The notes beneath the pieces are model-generated. The model was given only the letters and a program-made list of their open reading frames with translations. It did no database searches and was not told where the DNA came from. Both the position numbers and the translations under genes were made by a program. This document shows, piece after piece, positions 42,829 to 50,931 of a stretch of DNA of 64,000 nt (the stretch's first letter is position 1; every line of letters begins with the position of its first letter). The DNA lies in NCBI GenBank assembly GCA_052246725.1, contig JBQQCL010000004.1. The stretch is one strand, 5' to 3'. This DNA is from Pseudalkalibacillus sp052246725. Its GTDB lineage: Bacteria > Bacillota > Bacilli > Bacillales > Fictibacillaceae.

Positions 42829-44052
42829 TTGTACCATTCTCGAATAAAAAATTCACTTTTTGCAATAGTCGCTTCACTATTTGCTTTATCTTTAATGGTA
42901 TACCCAAAAGCAGCATTTGAATCATCATTGATCGGATTGAAAATGTGGTGGGAAATCGTTTTCCCCTCATTACTCCCATTTTTCATCATAAGTGAACTGT
43001 TAATCTGCTTCGGTGTTGTCCGTTTTGTTGGTGTAATGATGGAACCGATCATGCGCCCACTTTTCAAAGTACCTGGTTCAGGAGGATTTGTGTGGGCTAT
43101 GGGGATCTCCTCTGGATTTCCTGCAGGTGCGAAACTGACTGCAAGACTTAGACAGGAGAAGGAAATCTCTCGGATCGAAGCAGAACGTCTCGTTTCATTC
43201 ACCAATTGTTCCAATCCGTTATTCATACTAGGGGCTGTAGCAGTCGGCTTTTTCCATAATGCAGAGTTAGGTGTGCTTCTTGCTGCAGCGCATTATATCG
43301 GTAATATCATTGTAGGCTTCATCATGCGCTTTTACGGTTCGGATGACTTCCGCCCAAGACGAAATTATTCACCTAGGCCAGACAATAGGTTGAGCCTTGC
43401 ACTTGATCGGATGTATCAAGTCAGGAGAAGCGATCCGCGTCCATTCGGGCAACAACTGGGAGATGCTGTCAAACACTCTATCCAGACCCTAATGATGATT
43501 GGTGGATTCATCCTACTTTTTTCTGTATTGAATAGGATGCTCACAGAATTCCATATTACTATGTTTATGGCTTCTATCTTGTCCACATTTATGGCTTTGA
43601 TAGGCTTTGCTCAAGCTCTGATCCCACCATTTCTTTCAGGGATGTTCGAAATTACACTCGGGAGCAAATTAATCAGCGAAACCAGTGGTTCTGTGCTTTT
43701 GGAACAAGCTGTGCTGGTTAGTTTCGTCCTTGCCTTTAATGGCTTTTCCGTTCAAGCTCAGGTAGCAAGTATCTTAGCTGAGACGGATATACGTTTCAAA
43801 CCGTTCCTTATCGCAAGGATCATGCATGGATTTATCGCTGCTATTTTGACCATCCTTCTATGGGAGCCACTGTATGTAAAGCAAACGTCACAGGGAAGAG
43901 TGGTGGAGACGTATGCATCTCACCCATCAATTTCATGGATTTATGATGCATGGCATTCCCTATTGACTATTGGAGCGATGATCACCTTCATCAGCTTGAT
44001 CATTTTTATTTTGATACATTTAAAATCCATCAAACACTACAAGATTATGTAA
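42829..44052 (+). CDS. ylbJ: Sporulation integral membrane protein YlbJ
   Basis: A 407-residue polytopic membrane protein with about eight to ten hydrophobic segments. Characteristic blocks are IGLKMWWEIVFPSLLPFFIISELL, MGISSGFPAGAKLTARL and SFTNCSNPLFILGAVAVGF. It belongs to the nucleoside-recognition (Gate) domain family and is required for late spore development in B. subtilis; its transported substrate is unknown. It starts with TTG at 42829, supported by AAGGAGG 8 bases upstream. It is divergent from ylbK and convergent with coaD, 14 bases from the coaD stop. Confidence 0.93.
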   Translation: MYHSRIKNSLFAIVASLFALSLMVYPKAAFESSLIGLKMWWEIVFPSLLPFFIISELLICFGVVRFVGVMMEPIMRPLFKVPGSGGFVWAMGISSGFPAGAKLTARLRQEKEISRIEAERLVSFTNCSNPLFILGAVAVGFFHNAELGVLLAAAHYIGNIIVGFIMRFYGSDDFRPRRNYSPRPDNRLSLALDRMYQVRRSDPRPFGQQLGDAVKHSIQTLMMIGGFILLFSVLNRMLTEFHITMFMASILSTFMALIGFAQALIPPFLSGMFEITLGSKLISETSGSVLLEQAVLVSFVLAFNGFSVQAQVASILAETDIRFKPFLIARIMHGFIAAILTILLWEPLYVKQTSQGRVVETYASHPSISWIYDAWHSLLTIGAMITFISLIIFILIHLKSIKHYKIM

Positions 44053-44066
44053 AAGTGTGGAACGGA

Positions 44067-44552
44067 TTATTTTGCAAACTTCTCCTTCAAGGCCTCCTCC
44101 ACCACTTTAGGAACAAGATCAGTAACTGGAGAATGATATTTTGCAACTTCTTTTACAATACTTGAACTTAGGAATGAATATTGATTATTCGTCATCATGA
44201 AAAATGTCTCTACCGATTCATCGAGCTTCCGGTTGATGGAGGTGATCTGCATTTCGTATTCAAAGTCAGAAACCGCTCTTAATCCTCTCAAAATCACTTT
44301 TGCACCGGTCGTTCGGACATAATCCATCAGCAAACCATCACACCAATCGACTTTGATGTTCGCAATATCTTTAGTAGTTTCTTTTATAAGATCCATACGC
44401 TCTTCGACTGTGAAAAGTGACTGTTTACTTTGATTGTGCGCAACGACTACAATCACTTCGTCAAAAACACTTGCGCCCCTGGAGATGATGTCAAGATGGC
44501 CGTATGTGATCGGATCGAAGCTGCCTGGGCAGATAGCCAGTTTCCTATTCAT
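44067..44552 (-). CDS. coaD: Phosphopantetheine adenylyltransferase CoaD
   Basis: The enzyme of the penultimate step of coenzyme A synthesis, transferring AMP to 4'-phosphopantetheine. The 161-residue product has the nucleotidyltransferase motif AICPGSFDPITYGHLDII (TxGH), RGLRAVSDFEYEMQ and the C-terminal YSFLSSSIVKEVAKY. The ATG at 44552 has GAGGGGGAAG upstream and overlaps the end of rsmD by 8 bases, so translation is coupled; the longer open frame is rsmD sequence read in another frame. Confidence 0.97.
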   Translation of the reverse strand: MNRKLAICPGSFDPITYGHLDIISRGASVFDEVIVVVAHNQSKQSLFTVEERMDLIKETTKDIANIKVDWCDGLLMDYVRTTGAKVILRGLRAVSDFEYEMQITSINRKLDESVETFFMMTNNQYSFLSSSIVKEVAKYHSPVTDLVPKVVEEALKEKFAK

Positions 44553-45123
44553 GTTGTTCTTCCCCCTCGGTTTCATTTGTATATATTGTAACCGCTGTTG
44601 TGCTATTATATTGCTCATGCTTGAGGCAAACGCAACCAGCGATTTGTTCTGGAAGCTTCAGCATTGCATCATGTTCGGTGACAATCACCGCATTCAGTTC
44701 TAACAATTCATTTTCCTTTAAAAATTCGATTTCTTTTTTGATCTTTTGCTTTTTATATGGTGGGTCCAGGTACACGTAACTGAATTTAACAGTCCTTTTT
44801 CGAAGCGCTTTCAATGCGCGGTATGAATCATTCCTGAAAACCTCTACTCGTTCATTCAAGTCAAGGGTGTGCAAATTTTCTTTTATCGTTTCCACAGCTT
44901 TTGGATCGACATCGATTATGATTGCTCTAGCAATACCCCTGCTCATACCTTCAATGGTAAGAGCACCACTTCCACCATACAGATCTAAAGAGGTGCCTCC
45001 CTCAAAATATGGACCAATGATATTGAAGATCGATTCACGTATTTTGTCAGATGTCGGTCGTGTACCTGAACCCGGTACAGCCTTTAACTTACGGCCTTTA
45101 AACTCTCCTGATATTATTCTCAT
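44545..45123 (-). CDS. rsmD: 16S rRNA (guanine-966-N2)-methyltransferase RsmD (YlbH)
   Basis: A 192-residue SAM-dependent rRNA methyltransferase. It begins MRIISGEFKGRKLKAVPG and has the SAM motif SLDLYGGSGALTIEGMSRG and the catalytic DPPY in YVYLDPPYKKQ. The ATG at 45123 is chosen because this N-terminus is the family standard; GTGAGG lies 9 bases upstream. rsmD-coaD is a conserved pair. About 100-235 bases upstream lies a multi-hairpin sequence that may be a leader RNA for this gene. Confidence 0.95.
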   Translation of the reverse strand: MRIISGEFKGRKLKAVPGSGTRPTSDKIRESIFNIIGPYFEGGTSLDLYGGSGALTIEGMSRGIARAIIIDVDPKAVETIKENLHTLDLNERVEVFRNDSYRALKALRKRTVKFSYVYLDPPYKKQKIKKEIEFLKENELLELNAVIVTEHDAMLKLPEQIAGCVCLKHEQYNSTTAVTIYTNETEGEEQHE

Positions 45124-45224
45124 CACGTATAACCTCACCGTAGAATTATTTACCTTCACTATCCTACCACAAAAGCAGCTAATTCTTAAATAGAGCGTAT
45201 AGAAGCTTTATAACTGTACAATAA

Positions 45225-45355
45225 TAGGATTACAACACCTCAATCAGGTGTTGTAAGTTGAACCACGGAGTAAGCTTAATTTCCCCATAGGCTATACTCC
45301 GGTTTCTCCTCTCCCATTGTTCTGTCCCTACGGCAAATGAACATTTCCGTAATGT
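45225..45355 (-). ncRNA. Candidate structured RNA upstream of rsmD (possibly the ylbH leader)
   Basis: Three inverted repeats occur in a row. The first is TTACAACACCT-CAATC-AGGTGTTGTAA (45230-45256). The second pairs AACCaCGGAGTA with TACTCCGGTT and has an inner AGC/GCT (45258-45305). The third is TACGGcAAATG-AA-CATTTCCGTA (45328-45350). Position and strand fit the ylbH leader, a cis-element I recall from Firmicutes upstream of ylbH, but I could not compare it with that model. A plus-strand terminator follows at 45383-45413, so a separate RNA on the plus strand is an alternative. Confidence 0.42.
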
Positions 45356-45382
45356 TTCTAGGCATGTAAGGGTATAGAACAG

Positions 45383-45413
45383 CCCGCAGGTAACTACCTG
45401 CGGGTCTTTTTTT
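45383..45413 (+). terminator. Plus-strand terminator with no coding gene before it
   Basis: CCCGCAGGTA and TACCTGCGGG form a perfect 10-bp stem with a 2-base loop, followed by TCTTTTTTT on the plus strand. The nearest plus-strand gene, ylbJ, ends 1.3 kb earlier beyond two minus-strand genes. Confidence 0.85.
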
Positions 45414-45595
45414 AATCGTAAATATGGTCTTATTGAATAGATCATTTTTGTGGAATTTACTCCTTTTCAGTCGGCGAACCGTATGCCTGGCTCGCCTTTC
45501 CCGCTGGAGTGTCATAGATTTCACTCAAGAAGTATCCTACATAAATCTACAATAGAACTTCTCCTTCATTCATGCTAAAGTTATCAATAGAATAA

Positions 45596-46069
45596 GCTCT
45601 TTTAAAAAAACTCTTTTTTAAAGAGCTTTTGGGTCATTTTGGTAATGAATCACCTTCTGCAAGTTGATTGGAGAGTAAGGTGCGAGACTCCTCGAAAATG
45701 AAAATCGTATTTTCTTCGTGCGATGTAACGCTGCCGAAGCTTTCCTTGTCCTGCGGGATCAGCGTGCCTACTACCTGAATAATCTCCTCGCAAGGCATGC
45801 GACGAGGAAGCTCGCTTCGACAGGACTTTCTTGTAGACGCAGGAGCACAAATGCTTCATTGATAAGGAGACTCCTGAGGTCGCAAAGCGACAAGTGGGCT
45901 AACCGCACACCCCGCGGAAAGCCAGCACCTGAAGTGGAAATCAACGACTTTTAAAGAAAACTTGGCGAGACCAAGCCTTTTGTAGGTCGAGCCTTAGCTG
46001 CCCTTATACTGAAGAAAGCATTTTATACTTTCTTTAAGTGCAAGAGCAACAAAGTTTGCGAAAACAGCC
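45596..46069 (+). repeat. Family-1 repeat, full-length copy
   Basis: About 474 bp. The first 30 bases differ from the other copies (AGCTCTTTTAAAAAAACTC...). From GGGTCATTTT onward it aligns with them, and it ends GCGAAAACAGCC. It carries the central GTCGCAAAGCGAC hairpin and the 3' hairpin module with one change (GAAAGCATTTTATACTTTC). The 3' end lies only 8 bases before the ribosome site of the next gene, so it forms that gene's upstream region. Confidence 0.87.
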
Positions 46070-46091
46070 TTTAAAAAAGGAGGTCAAAACT

Positions 46092-46469
46092 ATGATTCAA
46101 CGTTTTATAGAACTTGGTGAAGGTTATTCAGATTTATATGAACTTATTGAAATTGCTGAAACAAATACACACCGTCTTACAAAGTTCATTGCTTTAAAAA
46201 CGAAGGTAAATGAAAAGGAAGTTTGTTCCCTGGCGATCGTCTTACAAGCTGCAGGTGAATCAAACTTCCAACCCATCTATATTTGCCGTGAAGGCGTACC
46301 TGAACATTCGAAACGTTGGAACTTGTTCCAAGATCGCGCTTCAACTCATAATAAAGAACTGACAATCCTGGAGGTAAAACCTTCTACCGAATTTAGTGAA
46401 AAAGAGCTTTATTATCACTATCTCACAGGAATCCTGAGGATGCAGCATATCATTCCTGCCTGGCAATGA
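46092..46469 (+). CDS. Conserved hypothetical protein, DUF7147-like
   Basis: A 125-residue acidic protein starting MIQRFIELGEGYSDLYELIE. It contains HRLTKFIALKTKVNEKEVCSLAIVL, PIYICREGVPEHSKRW and the C-terminal ELYYHYLTGILRMQHIIPAWQ. It resembles small conserved Bacillus proteins placed in DUF7147, some of which are wrongly labelled as methylthioribose kinase; nothing in it suggests a kinase. Function unknown. The ATG at 46092 has AAAGGAGG upstream. The open frame before it is repeat sequence. It is convergent with ylbG, 16 bases apart. Confidence 0.75.
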   Translation: MIQRFIELGEGYSDLYELIEIAETNTHRLTKFIALKTKVNEKEVCSLAIVLQAAGESNFQPIYICREGVPEHSKRWNLFQDRASTHNKELTILEVKPSTEFSEKELYYHYLTGILRMQHIIPAWQ

Positions 46470-46485
46470 TAATGCTTAACAGCGA

Positions 46486-46761
46486 TTAGAGCCCTATTTT
46501 ATAATCATATTCTTTCGCTTTATCCGGACGTGCATTTTGATACTCTGTCTTGATATAAGCTTTATGAGAAGGTTCTACTTTCTTTACAAAATGAAGTTTT
46601 TCAATTTTCTCGATGATGCGATCTTTCTGGTCGGTATCGCAATACAATACTGCATATTTCATCCGTTTCGAAACATAATGAATGTTGCCAAATTTACGAA
46701 GTTGTTTAATGTATTTTAATGAATGAAGCCAGATGGCCAATCCAGTTCGATTCGTTAGCAT
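46486..46761 (-). CDS. ylbG: UPF0298/DUF2129 protein YlbG
   Basis: A 91-residue protein with the family pattern TGLAIWLHSLKYIKQLRKFG, MKYAVLYCDTDQKDRIIEKI and KKVEPSHKAYIKTEY. The function is unknown; the family is confined to Bacillota and lies next to ylbF and rsmD, as here. AAAAGGAG lies about 7 bases upstream of the ATG. Confidence 0.92.
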   Translation of the reverse strand: MLTNRTGLAIWLHSLKYIKQLRKFGNIHYVSKRMKYAVLYCDTDQKDRIIEKIEKLHFVKKVEPSHKAYIKTEYQNARPDKAKEYDYKIGL

Positions 46762-46854
46762 GAGCGGAACTCCTTTTAACCAGTTTTAATTCAGTCTAGC
46801 ATGAAGATAAACCGCGCGCAATCACTTATATGACTTTACCTGAGGTGGTAGTCC

Positions 46855-47172
46855 ATGGATCTTGAAACGGTTTGGGATATGTTTGTGAAAAACCTGCTGA
46901 GCACTTCAAAATTTACAGAAGTGTCAATTACAAAAAGGGCAGGCATACCGTTCCTTTATTTAACGTCAGATTCCTCTATTAAGAGGAAAGAAGTGGAACA
47001 GATCATCGAAAGGGCTGCTGTATCAGCAATGAAAGGGAATCGTCTGCACTTCGAATCCATTTATGTGCGCTCTGAACAACAGTTGATCGTTTATAGATGT
47101 CGTTTTTATGTCCCGCAACAAAAGATGTTCTGTTGTGGAAACCTTTGTCATGATTGTATTCGTTTTCGTTGA
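46855..47172 (+). CDS. Hypothetical protein with Cys-rich C-terminus
   Basis: A 105-residue protein that I do not recognise as a named family. It begins MDLETVWDMFVKNLLSTSKF. The middle is amphipathic (KEVEQIIERAAVSAMKG), and it ends with KMFCCGNLCHDCIRFR, four cysteines arranged CC-x3-C-x2-C that could bind a metal. GAGGTGG lies 6 bases before the ATG, which supports translation. It lies between ylbG and ylbF, divergent from the former and convergent with the latter. Similar short proteins ending in CCGxxCxDC are present in other Bacillus genomes as I recall, but no function is known. Confidence 0.7.
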   Translation: MDLETVWDMFVKNLLSTSKFTEVSITKRAGIPFLYLTSDSSIKRKEVEQIIERAAVSAMKGNRLHFESIYVRSEQQLIVYRCRFYVPQQKMFCCGNLCHDCIRFR

Positions 47173-47319
47173 TGAAGCTTTCATACGGACAAACCAACCT
47201 GATTTTGCTCCTCAAATGGTCGTATGGAGCCTTCATACGCGATCGACAGATTGATTGACATCCTTATGAGTGAGCCACTCAGCCCCAAGTTTGTTTGGTC
47301 CGAGCCTCCTCGGCAGTTC

Positions 47320-47385
47320 TCCAGTGACCTACGTGACTAATCGGGTCGCCTCCGCTGTTCGTCTGCCCGTGGAAATGGAGTAATC
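47320..47385. repeat. Degenerate repeat shared with 30110-30165
   Basis: GGGTCGCCTCCGCTGTTCG followed by CTGCCCGTGGAAATGGAG resembles GGGTGGCTTCCGCTTTTCG followed by TTGCCCGCGGAAAG near 30122. It is the only notable content of the gap between the hypothetical gene and ylbF apart from the terminator. Confidence 0.5.
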
Positions 47386-47397
47386 TTGCAAAATCAA

Positions 47398-47450
47398 TAA
47401 AAACATAAGAAAGAGAGGATAACCTCTGAAGATTACCCTCTCCCAAAACT
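47398..47450 (-). terminator. Terminator of ylbF
   Basis: On the minus strand AGAGGGTAATC and GGTTATCCTCT pair around TTCAGA. A T-rich run (TTTCTTATGTTTTT) follows. It starts just past the ylbF stop codon. Confidence 0.85.
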
Positions 47451-47456
47451 ATGCTA

Positions 47457-47897
47457 TTAACCGCAGCCACATGCTCCTCCGGATCCGCATCCTCCTCCAC
47501 ACGACATGTTATCGAAGAATGGGTTACCTGTTGGTACCTTGATATTTTTAGAAACTTGACCTGCCAATATACCACATATTTCATTCAAAAGCGTTTCAAG
47601 GTCTTTTTCAGCTTTTTTGAATGATGCCACAGTCTTGTTAAGATCGATCTCACGCTTCAAGACACGGATGTCCGTGGACACGGTCTTATAATCCGGATGA
47701 TATTTACCAAATCGTTGAACCTCTTCGTACCTTTCCTTCATTTTAGAAAACTCATGAATCAATTTCTGAGCCTCTTTATCTTTTTGAAGCTTCTTCTTAG
47801 CTTCTTTATATTCTTGTCCTATATCTGAATTGAAGATGACTGACGCAAGTTCATCGGCCCCGTCCAGTATTTCAATACTCTCAACTGTTGCTAACAT
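47457..47897 (-). CDS. ylbF: RicF/YlbF, subunit of the Y-complex (RNase Y specificity)
   Basis: A 146-residue helical protein. In B. subtilis YlbF (RicF), YmcA (RicA) and YaaT (RicT) form a complex that binds two [4Fe-4S] clusters and directs mRNA maturation by RNase Y; mutants are defective in competence, sporulation and biofilm. The helical YlbF/YmcA core (SDIGQEYKEAKKKLQKDKEA, FSKMKERYEEVQRFG) is followed by a tail with four cysteines (SCGGGCGSGGACGCG), the expected cluster-binding region. AGGTG precedes the ATG, and a terminator follows, so it is monocistronic. Confidence 0.94.
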   Translation of the reverse strand: MLATVESIEILDGADELASVIFNSDIGQEYKEAKKKLQKDKEAQKLIHEFSKMKERYEEVQRFGKYHPDYKTVSTDIRVLKREIDLNKTVASFKKAEKDLETLLNEICGILAGQVSKNIKVPTGNPFFDNMSCGGGCGSGGACGCG

Positions 47898-48028
47898 ATA
47901 ATAACACCTCCACCCTGCATTTCTGGGTTATGTATAGTATGCCACAAATTGTCCCCTTATTTCCAATCTTTCATTCTAAGATATTTCATCTCCAATAGTT
48001 CATCATACATTATTATACTAAAAAATTT

Positions 48029-48057
48029 TATTGACAGTTTTTCATTCCGGCTATATA
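48029..48057 (+). promoter_or_regulatory. Perfect sigma-A promoter of the ATP-grasp gene
   Basis: TTGACA (48029-48034), a 17-base spacer and TATAAT (48052-48057): full consensus at both elements. The start codon is 36 bases downstream. It is the only full-consensus sigma-A promoter noticed in the window. Confidence 0.9.
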
Positions 48058-48092
48058 ATTTTCTCGTTTAGTATATTTTAGGGGATAGTATA

Positions 48093-48905
48093 ATGAAAAT
48101 TGTAACATTTAATCCATTCCGTACAATCGGCATTCCTGGGATTCAGTATATCAAACCTGAACTTATGTTCCGGGAACAGGCGTCAATCAAGAATGCGGAT
48201 GTGATTTTATTTCCAGAGCATTGGCAGGTCAATTCACTTGTATATGGACTCAAGAAACCCATATTCCCAAGTGTAGAATCGATCCATTTAGGTCACGATA
48301 AAGTAGAAATGACAAGAGCTCTATGGACAGTCAGCCCTGAACACGTTCCTTATACCGAAATTCTAGGAAATTCTAAAAGGAATATCGATTATATTCTGGA
48401 AACATTTCCTTTTCCATTCGTGGCGAAAGAGTCCCGTAATTCGATGGGACGTGGCGTTTTTCTAATTCATTCAGAAGAGGAATTCATAGAGTACGCAGAA
48501 AACAACTCCACTCTTTATGTCCAGGAATTCTTGGAAATGGATCGGGATTTAAGAGTGTGTGTTGTCGGGGAAGAAGTTATCGCGGCATACTGGCGGTCAG
48601 GTGAAAATCAATTTCATAATAATGTTGCAAAAGGTGGAAGCATTTCGTTTCATGATATCCCCGAGGATGCTCTCAAGCTTACGATCGAGGTAGCAAGAGA
48701 ATTGAACATCAATCATGCGGGATTTGATCTTGCGGTAGTTGATGGAAGGTTCTACTTTTTGGAGTTCAATACGTTATTTGGAAATGAGGCGCTCCGAGCA
48801 AGGAAAATCAATCTTGAAGAAAAGATTTTTCAATATCTTTTAATGCAGTTCAGGCCTCTGCTTCCACCAAACTCGATCGGAACAACCGTGAAAGTTCCTT
48901 CTTGA
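48093..48905 (+). CDS. ATP-grasp (RimK-like) ligase family protein
   Basis: A 270-residue protein of the ATP-grasp superfamily, which forms amide bonds through acyl-phosphate intermediates. Visible elements are FPFVAKESRNSMGRGVFLI (ATP-binding loop), YVQEFLEMDRDLRVCVVGEEVIAAY, NVAKGGS and the metal-binding end FAGFDLAVVDGR-like segment followed by YFLEFNTLFG. The substrates are unknown. It is a single-gene unit with a perfect sigma-A promoter and AGGGGAT upstream of the ATG. It converges with a lipoprotein gene, 3 bases apart. Confidence 0.85.
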   Translation: MKIVTFNPFRTIGIPGIQYIKPELMFREQASIKNADVILFPEHWQVNSLVYGLKKPIFPSVESIHLGHDKVEMTRALWTVSPEHVPYTEILGNSKRNIDYILETFPFPFVAKESRNSMGRGVFLIHSEEEFIEYAENNSTLYVQEFLEMDRDLRVCVVGEEVIAAYWRSGENQFHNNVAKGGSISFHDIPEDALKLTIEVARELNINHAGFDLAVVDGRFYFLEFNTLFGNEALRARKINLEEKIFQYLLMQFRPLLPPNSIGTTVKVPS

Positions 48906-48908
48906 TCC

Positions 48909-49337
48909 TCATGGGATGGTCACTATAAATTGCTTATTCAGCCCCTCAATCGTCTTACCTTGACTATCTACAAGGGTCACCGCAATGTCATGTGTCCCTT
49001 TTTCCAAGTTTTTTATAATGAAAGCTGCTTTATATACAGAATAGGGCTTTTGATGATCGACCGAGATCTTCAGATGCCCTTCTTTGCTTGTATTTGAAGT
49101 GGTATTATCGGTAAATTGAAATCCTGGCACATAACATTCCACAAACACATCATCATTTGACACCATATGCCTTACTGTCAATGATAAGGTGCTAACAGGG
49201 CTTGTAACTTCAACAACCTGAAAGGCGGACGGATCTTTTTCAATCGTTACCTTTTGTACCTTTCCCGGACCACTAATCTGACAACCTGATATGATACTGA
49301 TAAGCATTGCACAAGCGATTACACGAAAAATAACCAC
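48909..49337 (-). CDS. Putative lipoprotein of unknown function
   Basis: A 142-residue protein with a short lipoprotein signal peptide (VIFRVIACAMLISIISGC), cleaved before the lipobox cysteine at residue 19. The mature part looks like an immunoglobulin-like beta domain (LSLTVRHMVSNDDVFVECYV, GTHDIAVTLVDSQGKTIEGL). I do not recognise the family. It is convergent with the ATP-grasp gene and downstream of ylbE, from which a large hairpin separates it. Confidence 0.72.
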   Translation of the reverse strand: MVIFRVIACAMLISIISGCQISGPGKVQKVTIEKDPSAFQVVEVTSPVSTLSLTVRHMVSNDDVFVECYVPGFQFTDNTTSNTSKEGHLKISVDHQKPYSVYKAAFIIKNLEKGTHDIAVTLVDSQGKTIEGLNKQFIVTIP

Positions 49338-49423
49338 ACCGGATACACCTCCTCATCCGATAGGATTTGCAGGTGTCCTGTAAAATATCCCTTGCCCATA
49401 TAAATGGTCCCTAATTCCAAATA

Positions 49424-49505
49424 AAAGGTTGACTCATAAGTTGTGCTAACCTCCCATACACCGGAATTTAGAGGTTATACACACTCTGTTGCGAGTCAAC
49501 CTTCA
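49424..49505 (-). terminator. Large hairpin downstream of ylbE
   Basis: On the minus strand AAGGTTGACTC pairs with GAGTCAACCTT, followed by TTATTT. The loop contains a second stem (AACCTC/GAGGTT). It begins at the ylbE stop and probably terminates ylbD-ylbE. Confidence 0.65.
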
Positions 49506-49733
49506 TTATTGTTTTACAAATAATTGAAATAATCTAGAGAGTGTGTCGATCTGTCCATGTAATCGGTCGATTTTCTGTCCGAATGTCTGACCATAAAAGA
49601 ACTTCGCTTCATTTTCCAGCTCTTGAATTGCAGCCGGGTTACGTGATAACTTACGATACCAATCAGGATGTTCACGGACAATGAATTTCAGGTCTGGTCT
49701 TTGATCTAAGTAATCAATGATTTCTTTACGCAT
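49506..49733 (-). CDS. ylbE: YlbE-like protein
   Basis: A 75-residue protein of the YlbE-like family: MRKEIIDYLDQRPDLKFIVREHPDWYRKLSRNP, ending in an amphipathic helix (DRLHGQIDTLSRLFQLFV). The function is unknown. It starts 17 bases after ylbD, with AAGGGAG upstream, and is co-transcribed with it as in B. subtilis. Confidence 0.9.
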   Translation of the reverse strand: MRKEIIDYLDQRPDLKFIVREHPDWYRKLSRNPAAIQELENEAKFFYGQTFGQKIDRLHGQIDTLSRLFQLFVKQ

Positions 49734-49750
49734 CCTACATACTCCCTTTA

Positions 49751-50170
49751 TTAATCTTTGAAAAATTGGTTAAACGGATTGTTTTGATATGGTGGTCTTC
49801 TTGGACCTTTAGATTGAAATTGTTGTAACATATCTTGGATACCAGACATTGCGGAACTAAGCTGTGAAGCATATTGGCGCACTTCATCCATATCCATGTT
49901 CTTGAACATCGTAAGGATTTCCCCGACAGAGATATCATTGACGTTTTTCCCTTTTTTCTTCGTCTTCCCTGTTGCTGTTGATGAAACTCCAATCTTCCGC
50001 TCTATATAGTTACCCCATTGTTCATGATCTTCTCCGAGTAAATTCCACTCTGTAAACACATCTTGCCAGGTCTGGTTTCCGTTCTTTACATGATCGATTA
50101 ATCCAGGGTGTGAGCGTACAAACATCTTGAATTGTTCGACCTTTTCATTATTTTTCGCTTGCTTACTCAC
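49751..50170 (-). CDS. ylbD: YlbD family putative spore coat protein
   Basis: A 139-residue protein of the YlbD/coat family: KVEQFKMFVRSHPGLIDHV, then WQDVFTEWNLLGEDHEQWG, a basic low-complexity patch (GKTKKKGKNV), a helical segment and a proline/asparagine-rich end (GPRRPPYQNNPFNQFF). The start is the GTG at 50170, since GGGAGG lies 7 bases upstream. The ATG at 50185 would place that site inside the gene. First gene of ylbD-ylbE. Confidence 0.88.
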   Translation of the reverse strand: MSKQAKNNEKVEQFKMFVRSHPGLIDHVKNGNQTWQDVFTEWNLLGEDHEQWGNYIERKIGVSSTATGKTKKKGKNVNDISVGEILTMFKNMDMDEVRQYASQLSSAMSGIQDMLQQFQSKGPRRPPYQNNPFNQFFKD

Positions 50171-50312
50171 TATAATGCCTCCCATACGTTCAACTCAAGC
50201 CTACAGTATATAGTACAACGCAGGAGTTGATTATGTTCGCCTATTTTATTGTTGCAAGTGTTATTTTTTCATTGGTACACTTGAATAACTAAATACGAAA
50301 AGAGGACATCAA

Positions 50313-50807
50313 ATGGAATCAATGGATCAACTGCTTGAGAAAGTAAAATATATAATCGAAAACGGCTCAATTGATGATATAAACGTGTTACAGCAAGTGT
50401 TGGATGGTATAGATGGTAAGATGACCGGAAAGTACAATACATATATAACAGCGTTCATGGAGACTGAAATCGAAGATAATGGCGAGCAGCTTGTCATGTC
50501 GATCCCAATCACCCCGTTTTTGGCGAATTCTGTGGATATCGTACATGGGGGCTTTACAGCTACACTCGCTGATACAGCAATGGGTACTTTCGTCAACCGG
50601 AAGATACCAGATGATAAAGTGGCCGTCACATCCGAAATAAAAATGAACTACACCGCACCGGGAGTTGGAGAATTCCTTGAATGCAGAGCAGAAATCCTCC
50701 ACCTCGGGACGAAGACTTCCGTGACAGAAGCAAAAATTTACAATGAAAACGGTACCCTTGTTGCAGTATCAACCGGAAGCTTCTATTTGATTCCAAGAAA
50801 AGCCTAG
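50313..50807 (+). CDS. PaaI-family hotdog-fold thioesterase
   Basis: A 164-residue acyl-CoA thioesterase-like protein. The hotdog core shows PFLANSVDIVHGGFTATLADTAMG, with the HGG motif that precedes the central helix, and SEIKMNYTAPGVGEFLECRAEILHLG. About 45 N-terminal residues form a helical extension. The acyl-CoA substrate is unknown. It is divergent from ylbD; the spacing leaves 140 bases for two promoters. A hairpin terminator follows and is shared with ylbC. It is not part of the standard B. subtilis ylb order. Confidence 0.88.
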   Translation: MESMDQLLEKVKYIIENGSIDDINVLQQVLDGIDGKMTGKYNTYITAFMETEIEDNGEQLVMSIPITPFLANSVDIVHGGFTATLADTAMGTFVNRKIPDDKVAVTSEIKMNYTAPGVGEFLECRAEILHLGTKTSVTEAKIYNENGTLVAVSTGSFYLIPRKA

Positions 50808-50880
50808 ATGAAAGGTTTACGTATCAAGGCTAAGAAGTTGATTTCGCAAAAATACAATTAAGATGAACAGAACAATAAAG

Positions 50881-50912
50881 AAGGAGACTCTTTCCGAAAG
50901 TCTCCTCTTTTT
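50881..50912 (+). terminator. Terminator between the thioesterase gene and ylbC
   Basis: GGAGACT and AGTCTCC pair around CTTTCCGAA, followed by TCTTTTTC on the plus strand; the minus side is also A/T-rich, so it may act both ways. Confidence 0.85.
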
Positions 50913-50931
50913 CTATACGTATATATCATTG

